Shown here: piece after piece, positions 1 to 6,951 of the stretch | How positions within the stretch are numbered: the first letter of the stretch is position 1 | Layout of the letters: each line of letters starts with the position of its first letter | Source: Bryobacteraceae bacterium | Lineage (GTDB): Bacteria; Acidobacteriota; Terriglobia; Bryobacterales; Bryobacteraceae | DNA: 7,413 nt | Reading direction: 5' to 3' | Assembly: GCA_947456995.1 (NCBI GenBank) | Contig: CANGVB010000174.1 | Coordinates: 1 to 7,413, forward strand | The notes under the pieces: model-generated | The model's input: the letters and a program-made list of their open reading frames with translations, nothing else | What the model was told of the DNA's origin: nothing | Databases searched by the model: none | Made by a program: the position numbers and the translations under genes

Positions 1-2412
1 ATGGCCTCTGGCATCGATGGAGCTCTCTGGTTTACCACCGTCCAGGGCATCAGCCGCTACAAAGACAAGGCCTGGACCCATTGGTCCAAGCAGAATGGCC
101 TTGTTTATAGTTCCATTTTCTTTGTACTTCCCCAAACCGACGGTGCCGCTTATTTTATCGATCGCCGCACTGGCCTCGGCCAGATCGGCATCGACGGCAA
201 GGTCAGCTACCATGTGCTTGGCAAATCCCCCCCGGCTCAGGCCACCTGGGAATTACGCGAAGACCCTCAGGGCATCCTCTGGCTCTCCACTCGAGGCGGC
301 CTCATGCTCCGACGGGAAGGAGAATGGAGCAGCATCGGTCCCTCGGCTGGCCTCGAAAATCCCGAAATCTGGCCCATCGCTTTCTGGCGAAACCACATCT
401 GTACCGGCAGTGATGGCAGTGGTTTGTATTGCCTCAGCCGTGAAGCCCTCAATCGCCCGGTCCCCAGGCTCGTTGTCCTGCCCCCAAAGATCAACGGCTC
501 CACAGCCATTCTCGATTGGCGTGTCTTCGGCTTCGGCGAATCCAGCTCCGGTGATGGCCATCTCGCACGCTTTCGCCTCGACGGTGGCCCCTGGTCCGAA
601 TGGCTCTCTACCGGCACCACAACCGTCTCTGACCTCACCCACGGCAAACACTCCATTCACTTCGAGGCCAAAGACCAATTCGGCACCAAAGCAAAGCCCA
701 TCCACAACCTTTCTTTCGATGTCCCGGCTCCTTTGCTGCAACAACCTGCTTTCTTCGTCCCGGTGGGTATCAGTATCGTTGCAGCCATCCTCGCCGTTTA
801 CGCCTTCATCAACCGCACCTATCAGCACAATCGCAAACTGGCCGAAAAAGAAGAAAGCTTCCGCGCCCTCATCGAATACAGCTCGGTCGGCATTACCCTC
901 TGGGATCACAACCGCCGCGTCTTCTACGCCAGCCCCGCCCTGCGCATCATCCTCGGCTACGAACCCCAAGAACTCCCCGGAGACTTCAATCCAGACATCA
1001 TCCACCCCGACGATCTCCCAGCAGTCCAGGCCCGCCTCAAAGGCCTCATCGAAGTTGCCGGCCAGACCCAGCGCTCCCGCGTCCGCATGAAACACAAAAA
1101 CGGCGAATACCGCTGGATCGAAGTCATCTCACGCAATCTCTTCGACAACCCCGCCGTCGGTGCCATCGTCACCAACATGCGCGACATCACCGATTCCACC
1201 AACGCCGAAATCGCCACCGCCGAAGCCCGCCAGCGCGCTGAAAGCGCCAACCAGGCCAAGAGCGACTTCCTCGCCATGATCAGCCACGAAATCCGCACAC
1301 CCATGAACGGCATCACCGGTATGTGCCAGCTCCTGCTCGAAAGCAACCTCAACAAAGAGCAGCAGGATTACTCAGAAACCATCGCCCAGTCCGCCCAGTC
1401 CCTGCTGGCCCTCATTAACGACGTCCTCGATTTCTCGCGCATCGAAGCAGGCAAGCTCAGCATCGAGCGCGCCCCCATCGATCTCTCCCTGGTCCTTTCC
1501 GAAGTCGTCCAGCTGATGCGCGTCCGCGCCGAAGAAAAGGGCCTCAAGATCAAAACCACCTACCCCGCCGATTCTCCCCGCGCCTTCTACGGCGATGCCC
1601 TTCGCATCCGCCAGATCCTCTTCAACCTTACTGGTAATGCCGTCAAGTTCACCGACGCGGGCGACATCAGCCTCGACGCCGAAATCAAATTCTTTGCCGC
1701 CAGCCGCTACTCCATCTCCATCACCGTCCGCGACACCGGCATTGGCATCGATCCGGAAAAACTCGAAACCGTCTTCCACAAATTCACCCAGGCAGATCTC
1801 TCCACCACCCGCCGTTACGGCGGCACCGGTCTCGGCCTCTCAATCTCGCGCAGCCTCGCAGAGCTCATGGGAGGCACCATCGTTGCCAAAAGCACCCCCG
1901 GTGTAGGCAGTGAATTCCGCCTCGAAATCCAACTCGACGTCGCCCCCGAAAACGCTCTCGAACGTCGCGAATCCAGCGTCAAGGCCCTTCAGCCTCTCCA
2001 GGAATCGCTCGACATCTTGTTAGTAGAAGACAACAAGGTCAACCAGAAACTCGCCCTGCGCCTGCTCGAGCGTCTCGGCTGCCAGGCCAAAGTTGCCGCC
2101 AGCGGACTCGAAGCTCTCGCGATGCTCGACAAATACGATTTCGACCTTATCCTCATGGATTGCCAGATGCCCGAAATGGACGGCTATGAGGCCACCAGGC
2201 GCATCCGCGAGCGCGAACATGGCATCAGACACATCCCCATCGTCGCGATCACTGCAAACGCAATGGAGAGCGATCTCGAGCGTTGCCTCACCAGCGGCAT
2301 GGATTCCTACCTCACCAAGCCGATCGACTTCGCTAAGCTCCGGGATGCTCTGGAGACATGGGGAATAGATTACCGCGCCCCAAGAGCCACTTCGGATCCA
2401 GGCGCCTCTTAA
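1..2412 (+). CDS. Hybrid sensor histidine kinase/response regulator with propeller and Y_Y_Y sensor (5' partial)
   Basis: Membrane hybrid kinase that should sense an extracytoplasmic ligand and pass phosphate from His to Asp. Residues 1-150 carry two-component propeller repeats (DGALWFTTVQGISRY, QGILWLSTRGGLMLR). A Y_Y_Y-type beta domain covers about 155-240, a membrane helix 250-270, and a PAS/PAC domain about 285-395. HisKA follows with phospho-acceptor H429 (SHEIRTPMNG). The HATPase has its N box at 542-550, DTGIGID at 578-584, an F box near 592-597 and GGTGLGLS at 607-614. The receiver (about 670-786) has acidic pair E676/D677, phospho-acceptor D720, T751 and K773, all intact. Family members have a full propeller and a signal peptide, so the ATG at base 1 is probably an internal Met and the gene starts upstream of the window. 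There is no HPt or HTH domain, so this is not a classic HTCS regulator. The last 80 nt overlap the convergent oxidase gene. The ligand is unknown. Confidence 0.94.
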   Translation: MASGIDGALWFTTVQGISRYKDKAWTHWSKQNGLVYSSIFFVLPQTDGAAYFIDRRTGLGQIGIDGKVSYHVLGKSPPAQATWELREDPQGILWLSTRGGLMLRREGEWSSIGPSAGLENPEIWPIAFWRNHICTGSDGSGLYCLSREALNRPVPRLVVLPPKINGSTAILDWRVFGFGESSSGDGHLARFRLDGGPWSEWLSTGTTTVSDLTHGKHSIHFEAKDQFGTKAKPIHNLSFDVPAPLLQQPAFFVPVGISIVAAILAVYAFINRTYQHNRKLAEKEESFRALIEYSSVGITLWDHNRRVFYASPALRIILGYEPQELPGDFNPDIIHPDDLPAVQARLKGLIEVAGQTQRSRVRMKHKNGEYRWIEVISRNLFDNPAVGAIVTNMRDITDSTNAEIATAEARQRAESANQAKSDFLAMISHEIRTPMNGITGMCQLLLESNLNKEQQDYSETIAQSAQSLLALINDVLDFSRIEAGKLSIERAPIDLSLVLSEVVQLMRVRAEEKGLKIKTTYPADSPRAFYGDALRIRQILFNLTGNAVKFTDAGDISLDAEIKFFAASRYSISITVRDTGIGIDPEKLETVFHKFTQADLSTTRRYGGTGLGLSISRSLAELMGGTIVAKSTPGVGSEFRLEIQLDVAPENALERRESSVKALQPLQESLDILLVEDNKVNQKLALRLLERLGCQAKVAASGLEALAMLDKYDFDLILMDCQMPEMDGYEATRRIREREHGIRHIPIVAITANAMESDLERCLTSGMDSYLTKPIDFAKLRDALETWGIDYRAPRATSDPGAS

Positions 2413-3703
2413 CCGCCTTCATCGCCTCAATCTCCGCCTCGGAATACAGAAACGGTAGAAAGTGCCGCTTCCGCTTGCCCAACCCGTGCTCAGCCGCAAT
2501 CGTCCCGCCCAGCTCCACACTCTTGCGCGCAAAGTCATCCATCAGCTTCTTGCCTGCTAAGCCCGTCTCTTCGCTGGAAGGAAACAGGTTCACATGCACA
2601 TGCGCGTCGCCAATATGCCCAAAGATCGCAAACGGGGCCGGAAACCGCTTCGCTATCTGATCCCGGTAGTATTCGAGCATCTCGCGATTCTTCTCCACCG
2701 GCACCGAGAAATCCGAGCCCAACTTCGAGAATCCCAACTGCCGCACCAACTGAATCACCCTCTCGGGCAAAGCATGCCGAAACGCACGAAACCGCTCACG
2801 GTCTGCTTCCGACGATCCAAACCAGCTCTCTTCGGCCATCGCCTTCTGCTGCTCCAGGCGATCCACCCACTCATCCACTGCAGACTCGTCTTCCACCAGC
2901 TGTTCTACAATCACGCAAGCCACTGCAGCCTTCGGCAAGTCCCTGTACTTCTCACGAATCAGCCCCAGCGACGGCTCATCGGCCCACTCCAGCATCCGCA
3001 GTCCAGGAATCGATCTCCAGGCCTCTACCGCTCGAATCGAATCCGAATCGCTTGAAAAAAATACGATCCCGTTGAGCATCTCTTTCGGCACGGGCTGCAA
3101 TTCCAGCTCAGCCTCGATCACCACTGCAAGCGTACCTTCAGACCCGGAGATCAAATCGATCCAGTCCATACCCGCTTCCAGAGGATAACCAGCCGAGTGC
3201 TTGGTAGAAAGCGGCCGGTGCACCGGCGTCACCTCGAAATCGATCTTGTCTCCGCGACGAACATCCAGCACCCGCCCGTCCATCAGGGCAAAGCGCAGCC
3301 GCCGGATCCACCGCCGCGTAGCTCCATACATAAAGCTCCGCGAGCCACAAGCATTGCAAGAGATCGTACCGCCAATAGCAGCCATCGTCTCGGTCGGATC
3401 CGGCGGATAAAATTGCCCGCTCCGCTTGGCCGCCGCATGCAGATCACCGAGGATAGCCCCAGCTCCGCACACAGCAAACCCCTCATGGATTTCGATCTTG
3501 TTGAACTTCTCAAGCGATACGCACCACCCGCCTTCAGGCACGCGCCCGCCGGTAAGGCCAGAGCCCCCTCCGGCAATCGTCACTGCAACCCCGCCCGCTT
3601 GCGCCTCTGCCAGTATCTCTACCAGCTCGGCCTCCGTCTGCGGGATCAGAATCTTCTCTGCGTGCCCCTGATAGTTGGACGCATCCTCAAGATAATTCCA
3701 CAT
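2333..3703 (-). CDS. FAD-binding oxidase/dehydrogenase, GlcD / D-lactate dehydrogenase family
   Basis: Cytoplasmic flavoprotein expected to oxidise a 2-hydroxy acid such as glycolate, D-lactate or D-2-hydroxyglutarate; the substrate cannot be read from sequence. The N-terminal half is a PCMH-type FAD-binding domain: pyrophosphate loop GGGSGLTGG at residues 45-53, YPPDPTE at 99-105, IGGTISCNACGS at 110-121, SGSEGTL at 186-192. The C-terminal half is the FAD-oxidase C domain: GHIGDAHVHVN at 362-372, in the place of the usual GHxGDGNxHxN, and EHGLGK at 405-410. It ends in DPKWLLGRGNLF, the usual family terminus. At 456 residues it is full length. No GlcE or GlcF iron-sulfur partner is nearby, so it probably acts alone or with a distant electron acceptor. 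The ATG is supported by a GGAGGT 10 nt upstream. It lies 22 nt downstream of the RNase J gene on the same strand and is probably co-transcribed. Its last 26 codons overlap the kinase gene. Confidence 0.92.
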   Translation of the reverse strand: MWNYLEDASNYQGHAEKILIPQTEAELVEILAEAQAGGVAVTIAGGGSGLTGGRVPEGGWCVSLEKFNKIEIHEGFAVCGAGAILGDLHAAAKRSGQFYPPDPTETMAAIGGTISCNACGSRSFMYGATRRWIRRLRFALMDGRVLDVRRGDKIDFEVTPVHRPLSTKHSAGYPLEAGMDWIDLISGSEGTLAVVIEAELELQPVPKEMLNGIVFFSSDSDSIRAVEAWRSIPGLRMLEWADEPSLGLIREKYRDLPKAAVACVIVEQLVEDESAVDEWVDRLEQQKAMAEESWFGSSEADRERFRAFRHALPERVIQLVRQLGFSKLGSDFSVPVEKNREMLEYYRDQIAKRFPAPFAIFGHIGDAHVHVNLFPSSEETGLAGKKLMDDFARKSVELGGTIAAEHGLGKRKRHFLPFLYSEAEIEAMKAVKRRLDPKWLLGRGNLFPMSPEHPGA

Positions 3704-3713
3704 CGAACCTTAA

Positions 3714-3719
3714 ACCTCC
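3714..3719 (-). promoter_or_regulatory. Ribosome binding site of the FAD oxidase gene
   Basis: On the minus strand GGAGGT lies 10 nt upstream of the ATG at 3703, with a weaker AAGG closer in (3708-3711). The GGAGGT is part of the second copy of an 11-bp repeat that also forms the last codons of RNase J. It is the only strong Shine-Dalgarno match in the 22-nt gap. Confidence 0.6.
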
Positions 3720-3740
3720 ATGATTCTAGACCTCCATGAT
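3714..3740. repeat. 11-bp direct repeat, period 16, at the RNase J stop codon
   Basis: The + strand block ACCTCCATGAT occurs at 3714-3724 and again, identically, at 3730-3740, separated by 5 bases. Read on the minus strand, each copy is ATCATGGAGGT. The upstream copy encodes the end of RNase J (Ile-Met-Glu-Val, then TAG). The second copy lies in the intergenic gap, spells ATG GAG GTT TAA, and supplies the GGAGGT ribosome binding site of the oxidase gene. It looks like a short tandem duplication of the gene end. Confidence 0.85.
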
Positions 3741-5396
3741 CACAGGCACGATCAACGGCCTCCGCTGCGTCTCCTTGTTCAGGAACCGCTTGAGATCCGT
3801 ACGAATCTTTTCCTGCATCACGCCCCAGTCCGACCTCTCTTCTTTGTTCGATCCTTCAATCGTCTTCATCACCAACTGCTTGGCAAAGGGCAACAACTCA
3901 CTCGATTCCTCAAGCGAAACGAAGCCACGACTGATGATCTCCGGCGGGCCCTGCAACTGTCCGGTCGCCTTGTCAAAGGCCAGCACCGGAATCACAAACC
4001 CATCCTCGGCCAAATGCCGACGATCCCGAATAATCATATCTTCAACAACATCGCCCAGCGAACCCGAATCGATATAAATGCGCCCGGTAGCAACCTTCTC
4101 ACCCTTGCGCGCACCCTTCTCATCGATCATCAGGCTCTCGCCGTTCTCGATGATAAAGGTCGATTCCAGGCCCTTGCCCTCAAGATGCTTGGCCAGTTGC
4201 GCATGCCGCTTCAACTGCAAATACTCACCATGCACCGGCATAAAATACTTCGGCCGCACCAGATTCAGAATCAGCGTCAGTTCCTCACGGAAACCATGCC
4301 CCGAGACATGAATCGGCGGCGACCCCGCCCCGTAAATCAACTCCGCCCCACGGCGCGCAAAGTGATTCAGCATCCGTCCAATCGGCTTCTCATTGCCAGG
4401 AATAATGCGGCTCGACAACACCACCGTATCCCCCGGCTTCACCGACAAATTCTTGTGGTTATCCACAGCCACCCGAGACAAGCTCGACATCGGCTCGCCC
4501 TGTGTCCCGGAGACAATACAGCAAACCCGGTGCGGCACCGTTTCCATGATGTCCTGCGGCCGCAGCAAAATGTTGTCCGGAATCCGCAACAGCCCAAGGT
4601 CATGCGAGATCTCCGTCGTCGCCAGCAAGCTGCGCCCAATCAGCGCCACCTTGCGGTCATACTTGGCAGCCACATCGAGAATCTGCTGTATGCGATGAAT
4701 CGAACTCGAGAAGCACGAAAACACAAGCCTGCGAGTTGCGCTGGCAAAGATCTGCTCAAGCCGCGGCCTCACCGCGCGTTCCGATTCGCTATACCCCGGC
4801 CGCTCCACATTGGTCGAGTCGCTCATCAGCAACAACACCCCGCGCTTGCCATACTCGGCAAACGCATGAAGATCAAAATGCTCATCGTCAATCGGCGTCT
4901 GATCGATCTTGAAGTCCGCCGTATGCAACACAACACCCAGCGGCGTAGTGATTGCCAGCGCCACGCAAGACACGGTCGAGTGAGTAACACGGATGAAATG
5001 GACCTTGAACGGCCCAATCTCAATCTTGTCGCCAGCCTCAACCTCATTGAGCACCGCGTCTTTGAGCAGACGATGTTCTTCCAGCCGCCGCTCGGCCATA
5101 GCGAGCGTAAAGGGAGTACCGTAAACAGGGATGTTCAACTGCGACAGCAGATACGGCACACCCCCAATGTGGTCTTCGTGCCCATGCGTCAAAATCAGAG
5201 CCCGAACCTTCTCGCGATTCTCTTTCAGATAGCTGAAGTCGGGAGTCACGATATCGACACCCAGCAGCTCTGAATCGGGGAACATCATTCCGGCGTCAAT
5301 GACGATGATGTCGTCGTTATAACGGAGGGCCATTGAGTTCATGCCGAACTCGCCGATACCTCCAAGGGGGATTACTTGTAATTTGCCTGTTGGCAT
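3726..5396 (-). CDS. rnj: Ribonuclease J
   Basis: Cytoplasmic metallo-beta-lactamase/beta-CASP ribonuclease acting in mRNA decay and in rRNA and small RNA maturation, with 5'-3' exonuclease and endonuclease activity in characterised members. The N-terminus LQVIPLGGIGEFGMNSM is the family signature. Metal ligands are visible: HGHEDH at 71-76, H139 in RVTHST, and D161 in TADFKID. SDSTN lies at 192-196. The beta-CASP part has FSCFSSSIHRIQ at 226-237, GTQGEP at 297-302 and SSRIIPGNE at 328-336. The late motifs HVSGHG (363-368) and PVHGEY (387-392) close the catalytic core, and a C-terminal domain runs to residue 556, the usual length. All catalytic residues are intact. The ATG is chosen because the conserved domain begins at once; no strong Shine-Dalgarno precedes it. 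It is divergent from the DUF1080 gene and just upstream of the FAD oxidase gene. Confidence 0.97.
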   Translation of the reverse strand: MPTGKLQVIPLGGIGEFGMNSMALRYNDDIIVIDAGMMFPDSELLGVDIVTPDFSYLKENREKVRALILTHGHEDHIGGVPYLLSQLNIPVYGTPFTLAMAERRLEEHRLLKDAVLNEVEAGDKIEIGPFKVHFIRVTHSTVSCVALAITTPLGVVLHTADFKIDQTPIDDEHFDLHAFAEYGKRGVLLLMSDSTNVERPGYSESERAVRPRLEQIFASATRRLVFSCFSSSIHRIQQILDVAAKYDRKVALIGRSLLATTEISHDLGLLRIPDNILLRPQDIMETVPHRVCCIVSGTQGEPMSSLSRVAVDNHKNLSVKPGDTVVLSSRIIPGNEKPIGRMLNHFARRGAELIYGAGSPPIHVSGHGFREELTLILNLVRPKYFMPVHGEYLQLKRHAQLAKHLEGKGLESTFIIENGESLMIDEKGARKGEKVATGRIYIDSGSLGDVVEDMIIRDRRHLAEDGFVIPVLAFDKATGQLQGPPEIISRGFVSLEESSELLPFAKQLVMKTIEGSNKEERSDWGVMQEKIRTDLKRFLNKETQRRPLIVPVIMEV

Positions 5397-5436
5397 TCTG
5401 TTGTTTGCTTCTATCTAAGGATAAACTGTCGGATGC
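5397..5436. promoter_or_regulatory. 40-nt divergent intergenic region between rnj and the DUF1080 gene
   Basis: This AT-richer gap must carry 5' signals for both directions unless the promoters lie inside the flanking genes. It contains an imperfect dyad TATC-TAAG-GATA at 5412-5423, which resembles weak -10 elements on either strand. A TTGGCA at 5390-5395, inside the start of rnj, could be a -35 for the rightward gene at 16-nt spacing. Matches are too weak to assign promoters firmly. The only Shine-Dalgarno-like site for the DUF1080 gene is AAGG at 5417-5420, 16 nt from its ATG. Confidence 0.3.
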
Positions 5437-6111
5437 ATGAAAATTCTTCTGTTTCTAGCATTTGCCGGAATCGTCAGCGCTCAGACTAAAGGCTACCAGC
5501 CTTTGTTCAACGGAAAAGACCTCACCGGCTGGGAAATCCGCGGCGAAGGCAAATGGATCGTCATCGACGGCGGTGTCCTCGTCGGCCAGCGTGACTTCGA
5601 TTCCAAGTCCCTCGCACCCGGCAAACGCTTCACCACAGAGAAAGAATATAGCCAGTGGCTCAACCACCAGGCCTGGCTCTACACCAAAGACAGCTTCGAG
5701 CAATACGACCTTCACCTCGAGTTCTGGACCAAAGAACACGGCAACTCCGGCATCTCCCTCCATGACCAAACACGCGCCGCAGCCGCCATCGCCTGGCCCC
5801 CCGACTTCACCAAAACCCCAGCCAAAGCCGCCTACGAAATCCAGATCAACAACAACTACCCCGATCCCCACCCCACCGGTAGCATCTACGGCTTCGTCGA
5901 TGCCCCCAAAGACGCCCTCAAAGAAAACCAGTGGAACGCCTTTGACATCGAAGTCCGCAAAGGCTCCATCGTCGTCAAGCTCAACGGCCGCGAAGTAGCC
6001 CGCACCGTGCCCGATCCCAAGCGCTCTTCAAGCGGCCCCATCGGCCTCCAGCTCCACGATCAGTTCAGCGTCATCCACTTCAAAAACATCCGCATCAAAA
6101 AAATCTCTTGA
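5437..6111 (+). CDS. Secreted DUF1080 (3-keto-disaccharide hydrolase-like) protein
   Basis: Probable exported protein of the DUF1080 family (Pfam 3-keto-disaccharide hydrolase, concanavalin-like fold). Some family members cleave 3-keto glycosides; no substrate is evident here. A short signal peptide covers residues 1-15 (MKILLFLAFAGIVSA, cleavage before Q16). The mature part opens with the family signature LFNGKDLTGW at 23-32. It continues through GGVLVG, WLYTKDSFEQYDLHLEF, NSGISLHDQ, YEIQINNNY, TGSIYGF and QWNAFDIEVRKG, and closes with GPIGLQLHD and a final beta strand. Between GGVLVG and WLYTKD there is about 25 residues more than in compact family members. At 224 residues it is a single complete domain. 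It is the first gene of a rightward run; 33 nt separate it from the MerR gene. No strong ribosome binding site precedes it. Confidence 0.9.
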   Translation: MKILLFLAFAGIVSAQTKGYQPLFNGKDLTGWEIRGEGKWIVIDGGVLVGQRDFDSKSLAPGKRFTTEKEYSQWLNHQAWLYTKDSFEQYDLHLEFWTKEHGNSGISLHDQTRAAAAIAWPPDFTKTPAKAAYEIQINNNYPDPHPTGSIYGFVDAPKDALKENQWNAFDIEVRKGSIVVKLNGREVARTVPDPKRSSSGPIGLQLHDQFSVIHFKNIRIKKIS

Positions 6112-6123
6112 CCCTCCCCTTAC

Positions 6124-6129
6124 AGGAGG
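6124..6129 (+). promoter_or_regulatory. Ribosome binding site of the MerR-family gene
   Basis: AGGAGG is the strongest Shine-Dalgarno match in the 33-nt gap, but it sits 15 nt before the ATG at 6145, further than usual. No ATG, GTG or TTG lies in frame between it and 6145, and the MerR domain begins directly at that ATG, so the start is still preferred. Confidence 0.55.
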
Positions 6130-6144
6130 CCTTCCAATCAGATT

Positions 6145-6951
6145 ATGTTCGCAATTGGTGAATTCGCCCGACTCGCCCAGGTAACCGTCAAGACCCTTCG
6201 CTACTACGACGAAGAGGGCCTGCTCAAACCTGCCCACGTCGACCGTGACTCCGGCTACCGCCGCTACAAAGCCTCACAGCTCCCACGCCTCAATCGCATC
6301 CTCGTACTCAAAGAACTCGGCTTCTCCCTCGATCAGATCGCAACTCTGATCGACGAAGGCGTCAACGAATTTGAGCTGCAGGGAATGCTCCGTCTTCGCC
6401 GTGCCGAACAAAAATCCAAAATCGAAGAGGAAAGCAGCCGCCTGGCTGCCATCGAGCACATGATTGAAGAAATCGCCCGCGAAGGCGCACCACTCGAAGT
6501 AGTCATCAAAGATTCCACCCCCACCTGGATCGTAAGCGTCCGCGACTTGATCCAGTCCTACCCTGAAATTGGCCGCCTCTATCCGGAGGTCTATGGGCAA
6601 CTCGGCGCGCAAGCCGCCAGCGGCACCCCGATTGCCATCTGGCACTGCCCGGAAAGCAAATCAAGCGACATCGAAGCCGAAGCCGGCGTTCTCTTCAATC
6701 ACGAAATCCCGGTCACCGGCCGCCTCGCCTGTTACCAACTCCCATCCGAACGGGTCGCCAGCTACGTCCACCACGGCAGCTTCCAGCAATTCAAAGGCGT
6801 CTACGACCGCCTCACCCGCTGGATGGAAGAAACCGGCTGGCGTCCCTCCGGCCCCTGCCGCGAAATCTACCTCCACATCGGCAACCCCGTCCGTCAGGAC
6901 GACACCACTTACGTCACCGAAATCCAGTTCCCCGTAGAGAAAACGCAATGA
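6145..6951 (+). CDS. MerR-family transcriptional regulator with GyrI-like effector-binding domain
   Basis: One-component DNA-binding regulator of the BmrR/BltR architecture. Residues 1-70 form the MerR winged helix-turn-helix: MFAIGEFARLAQVTVKTLRYY, then GLLKP and DRDSGYRRY. A coiled-coil dimerisation helix follows at about 78-112, rich in Arg, Glu and Lys (RRAEQKSKIEEESSRLAAIEHM). Residues 115-268 match a GyrI-like small-molecule-binding domain, with paired halves ending in EIYLHIGNP and VTEIQFPV. No Cys cluster typical of metal-sensing MerR proteins is present, which points to an organic ligand. At 268 residues it is full length. It ends in a 4-nt ATGA overlap with the MGMT-like gene, which suggests coupled translation and that the small protein is part of the same response. 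MerR proteins usually act on a promoter with a long 19-20 bp spacer; I see no such operator in the 33-nt upstream gap. The effector is unknown. Confidence 0.93.
   Translation: MFAIGEFARLAQVTVKTLRYYDEEGLLKPAHVDRDSGYRRYKASQLPRLNRILVLKELGFSLDQIATLIDEGVNEFELQGMLRLRRAEQKSKIEEESSRLAAIEHMIEEIAREGAPLEVVIKDSTPTWIVSVRDLIQSYPEIGRLYPEVYGQLGAQAASGTPIAIWHCPESKSSDIEAEAGVLFNHEIPVTGRLACYQLPSERVASYVHHGSFQQFKGVYDRLTRWMEETGWRPSGPCREIYLHIGNPVRQDDTTYVTEIQFPVEKTQ

Noticed and set aside
17..1090. A 357-codon + strand frame overlapping the kinase
   Set aside because: Pro/Ser/Ala low-complexity translation, typical of an out-of-frame reading; the kinase frame has clear domains over the same bases.
253..1095. A 280-codon minus-strand frame inside the kinase gene
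   Set aside because: Its composition (Gly, Ala, Glu, Asp, Phe) is that of the antisense shadow of a C-ending codon pattern, with no motif or ribosome binding site.
2300..2450. Intrinsic terminator between the kinase and oxidase genes
   Set aside because: No GC-rich stem followed by a T run is visible on either strand, and the region is coding on both strands.
3720..5273. A 517-codon open frame on the + strand antisense to RNase J
   Set aside because: It is rich in Arg, His, Gln and Pro, has no recognisable domain, and lies fully opposite an intact, highly conserved RNase J gene. It is what a skewed, GC-rich antisense frame yields.
6123..6136. Possible hairpin or operator around the AGGCCT palindrome before the MerR gene
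   Set aside because: The dyad is only 6 bp with no loop and imperfect flanks, and it coincides with the AGGAGG ribosome binding site. It lacks the length and spacing of a MerR operator.
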